A stretch of DNA of 15,101 nt from JBDREF01 sp043820045 (GTDB taxonomy: Bacteria; Planctomycetota; Phycisphaerae; Sedimentisphaerales; Anaerobacaceae). Positions 15,076-15,101 of this stretch are shown here, piece after piece. Both the position numbers and the translations under genes were made by a program. Within the stretch, counting starts at the first letter, position 1. Each line of letters starts with the position of its first letter. Under the pieces are notes generated by a model. The model saw only the letters and a program-made list of their open reading frames with translations, did not search any database and was not told the origin of the DNA. The DNA lies in contig JBDREF010000027.1 of NCBI GenBank assembly GCA_043820045.1, positions 1-15,101 of the forward strand, read 5' to 3'.

Positions 15076-15101
15076 CTACTCTGAACCTTTCCAATTCCAA
15101 T

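Noticed and set aside
14080..15084. 334-codon plus-strand open frame
   Set aside because: It lies antisense to the aminotransferase, whose catalytic motifs are all intact, and its translation shows no recognisable domain; it is a shadow frame caused by codon bias.

Overview
The window most likely comes from a planctomycete, probably of the Phycisphaerae/Sedimentisphaerales type. No rRNA or other taxonomic marker is present, so this is inferred from gene style. The supporting features are pseudopilin-like proteins with a Trp-rich tail, an ECF sigma factor directly coupled to a large Ser/Thr kinase, a secreted PD40 propeller protein ending in a dockerin-like EF-hand pair, and frequent GTG/TTG starts.

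Layout. Positions 1-99 hold the tail of a pseudopilin gene, and 348-1208 its complete paralogue, preceded by a strong sigma70-type promoter. On the minus strand, 1246-1824 encodes an excisionase-type HTH fused to a receiver domain that has lost its phosphorylation residues, and 1875-2093 a possible small Cys/His protein. A DegT/DnrJ-type PLP aminotransferase lies at 2137-3252 (+). Between it and the kinase sits the decayed end of a tetratricopeptide-repeat (TPR) protein (3245-3394, -). Sigma factor (6320-6937) and membrane kinase (3417-6323) overlap by four bases on the minus strand. The PD40/dockerin secreted protein (7137-8228, +) is read divergently from them. A gene-poor stretch with inverted repeats (8229-8516) and a small one-helix membrane protein (8517-8783, +) follow.

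The right half is one tightly packed minus-strand operon, read from 15075 down to 8804. It encodes a class I aspartate-type aminotransferase, an 810-residue GT-C-like membrane protein, a family 2 glycosyltransferase, and a 641-residue protein with an N-terminal gamma-glutamylcyclotransferase-like domain and a C-terminal region resembling amidoligases (ATP-dependent amide-bond formers).

Functional reading. The sigma/kinase pair plus the PD40 protein looks like a signalling unit whose sensor is an extracytoplasmic propeller. The four-gene operon joins amino-acid chemistry, lipid-linked glycosyl transfer and possible gamma-glutamyl/amide chemistry, suggesting an uncharacterised surface-polymer or peptide-modifying pathway. 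That is the best candidate here for an undescribed system. The TPR scar just behind the PD40 kinase suggests that the kinase locus has been remodelled.
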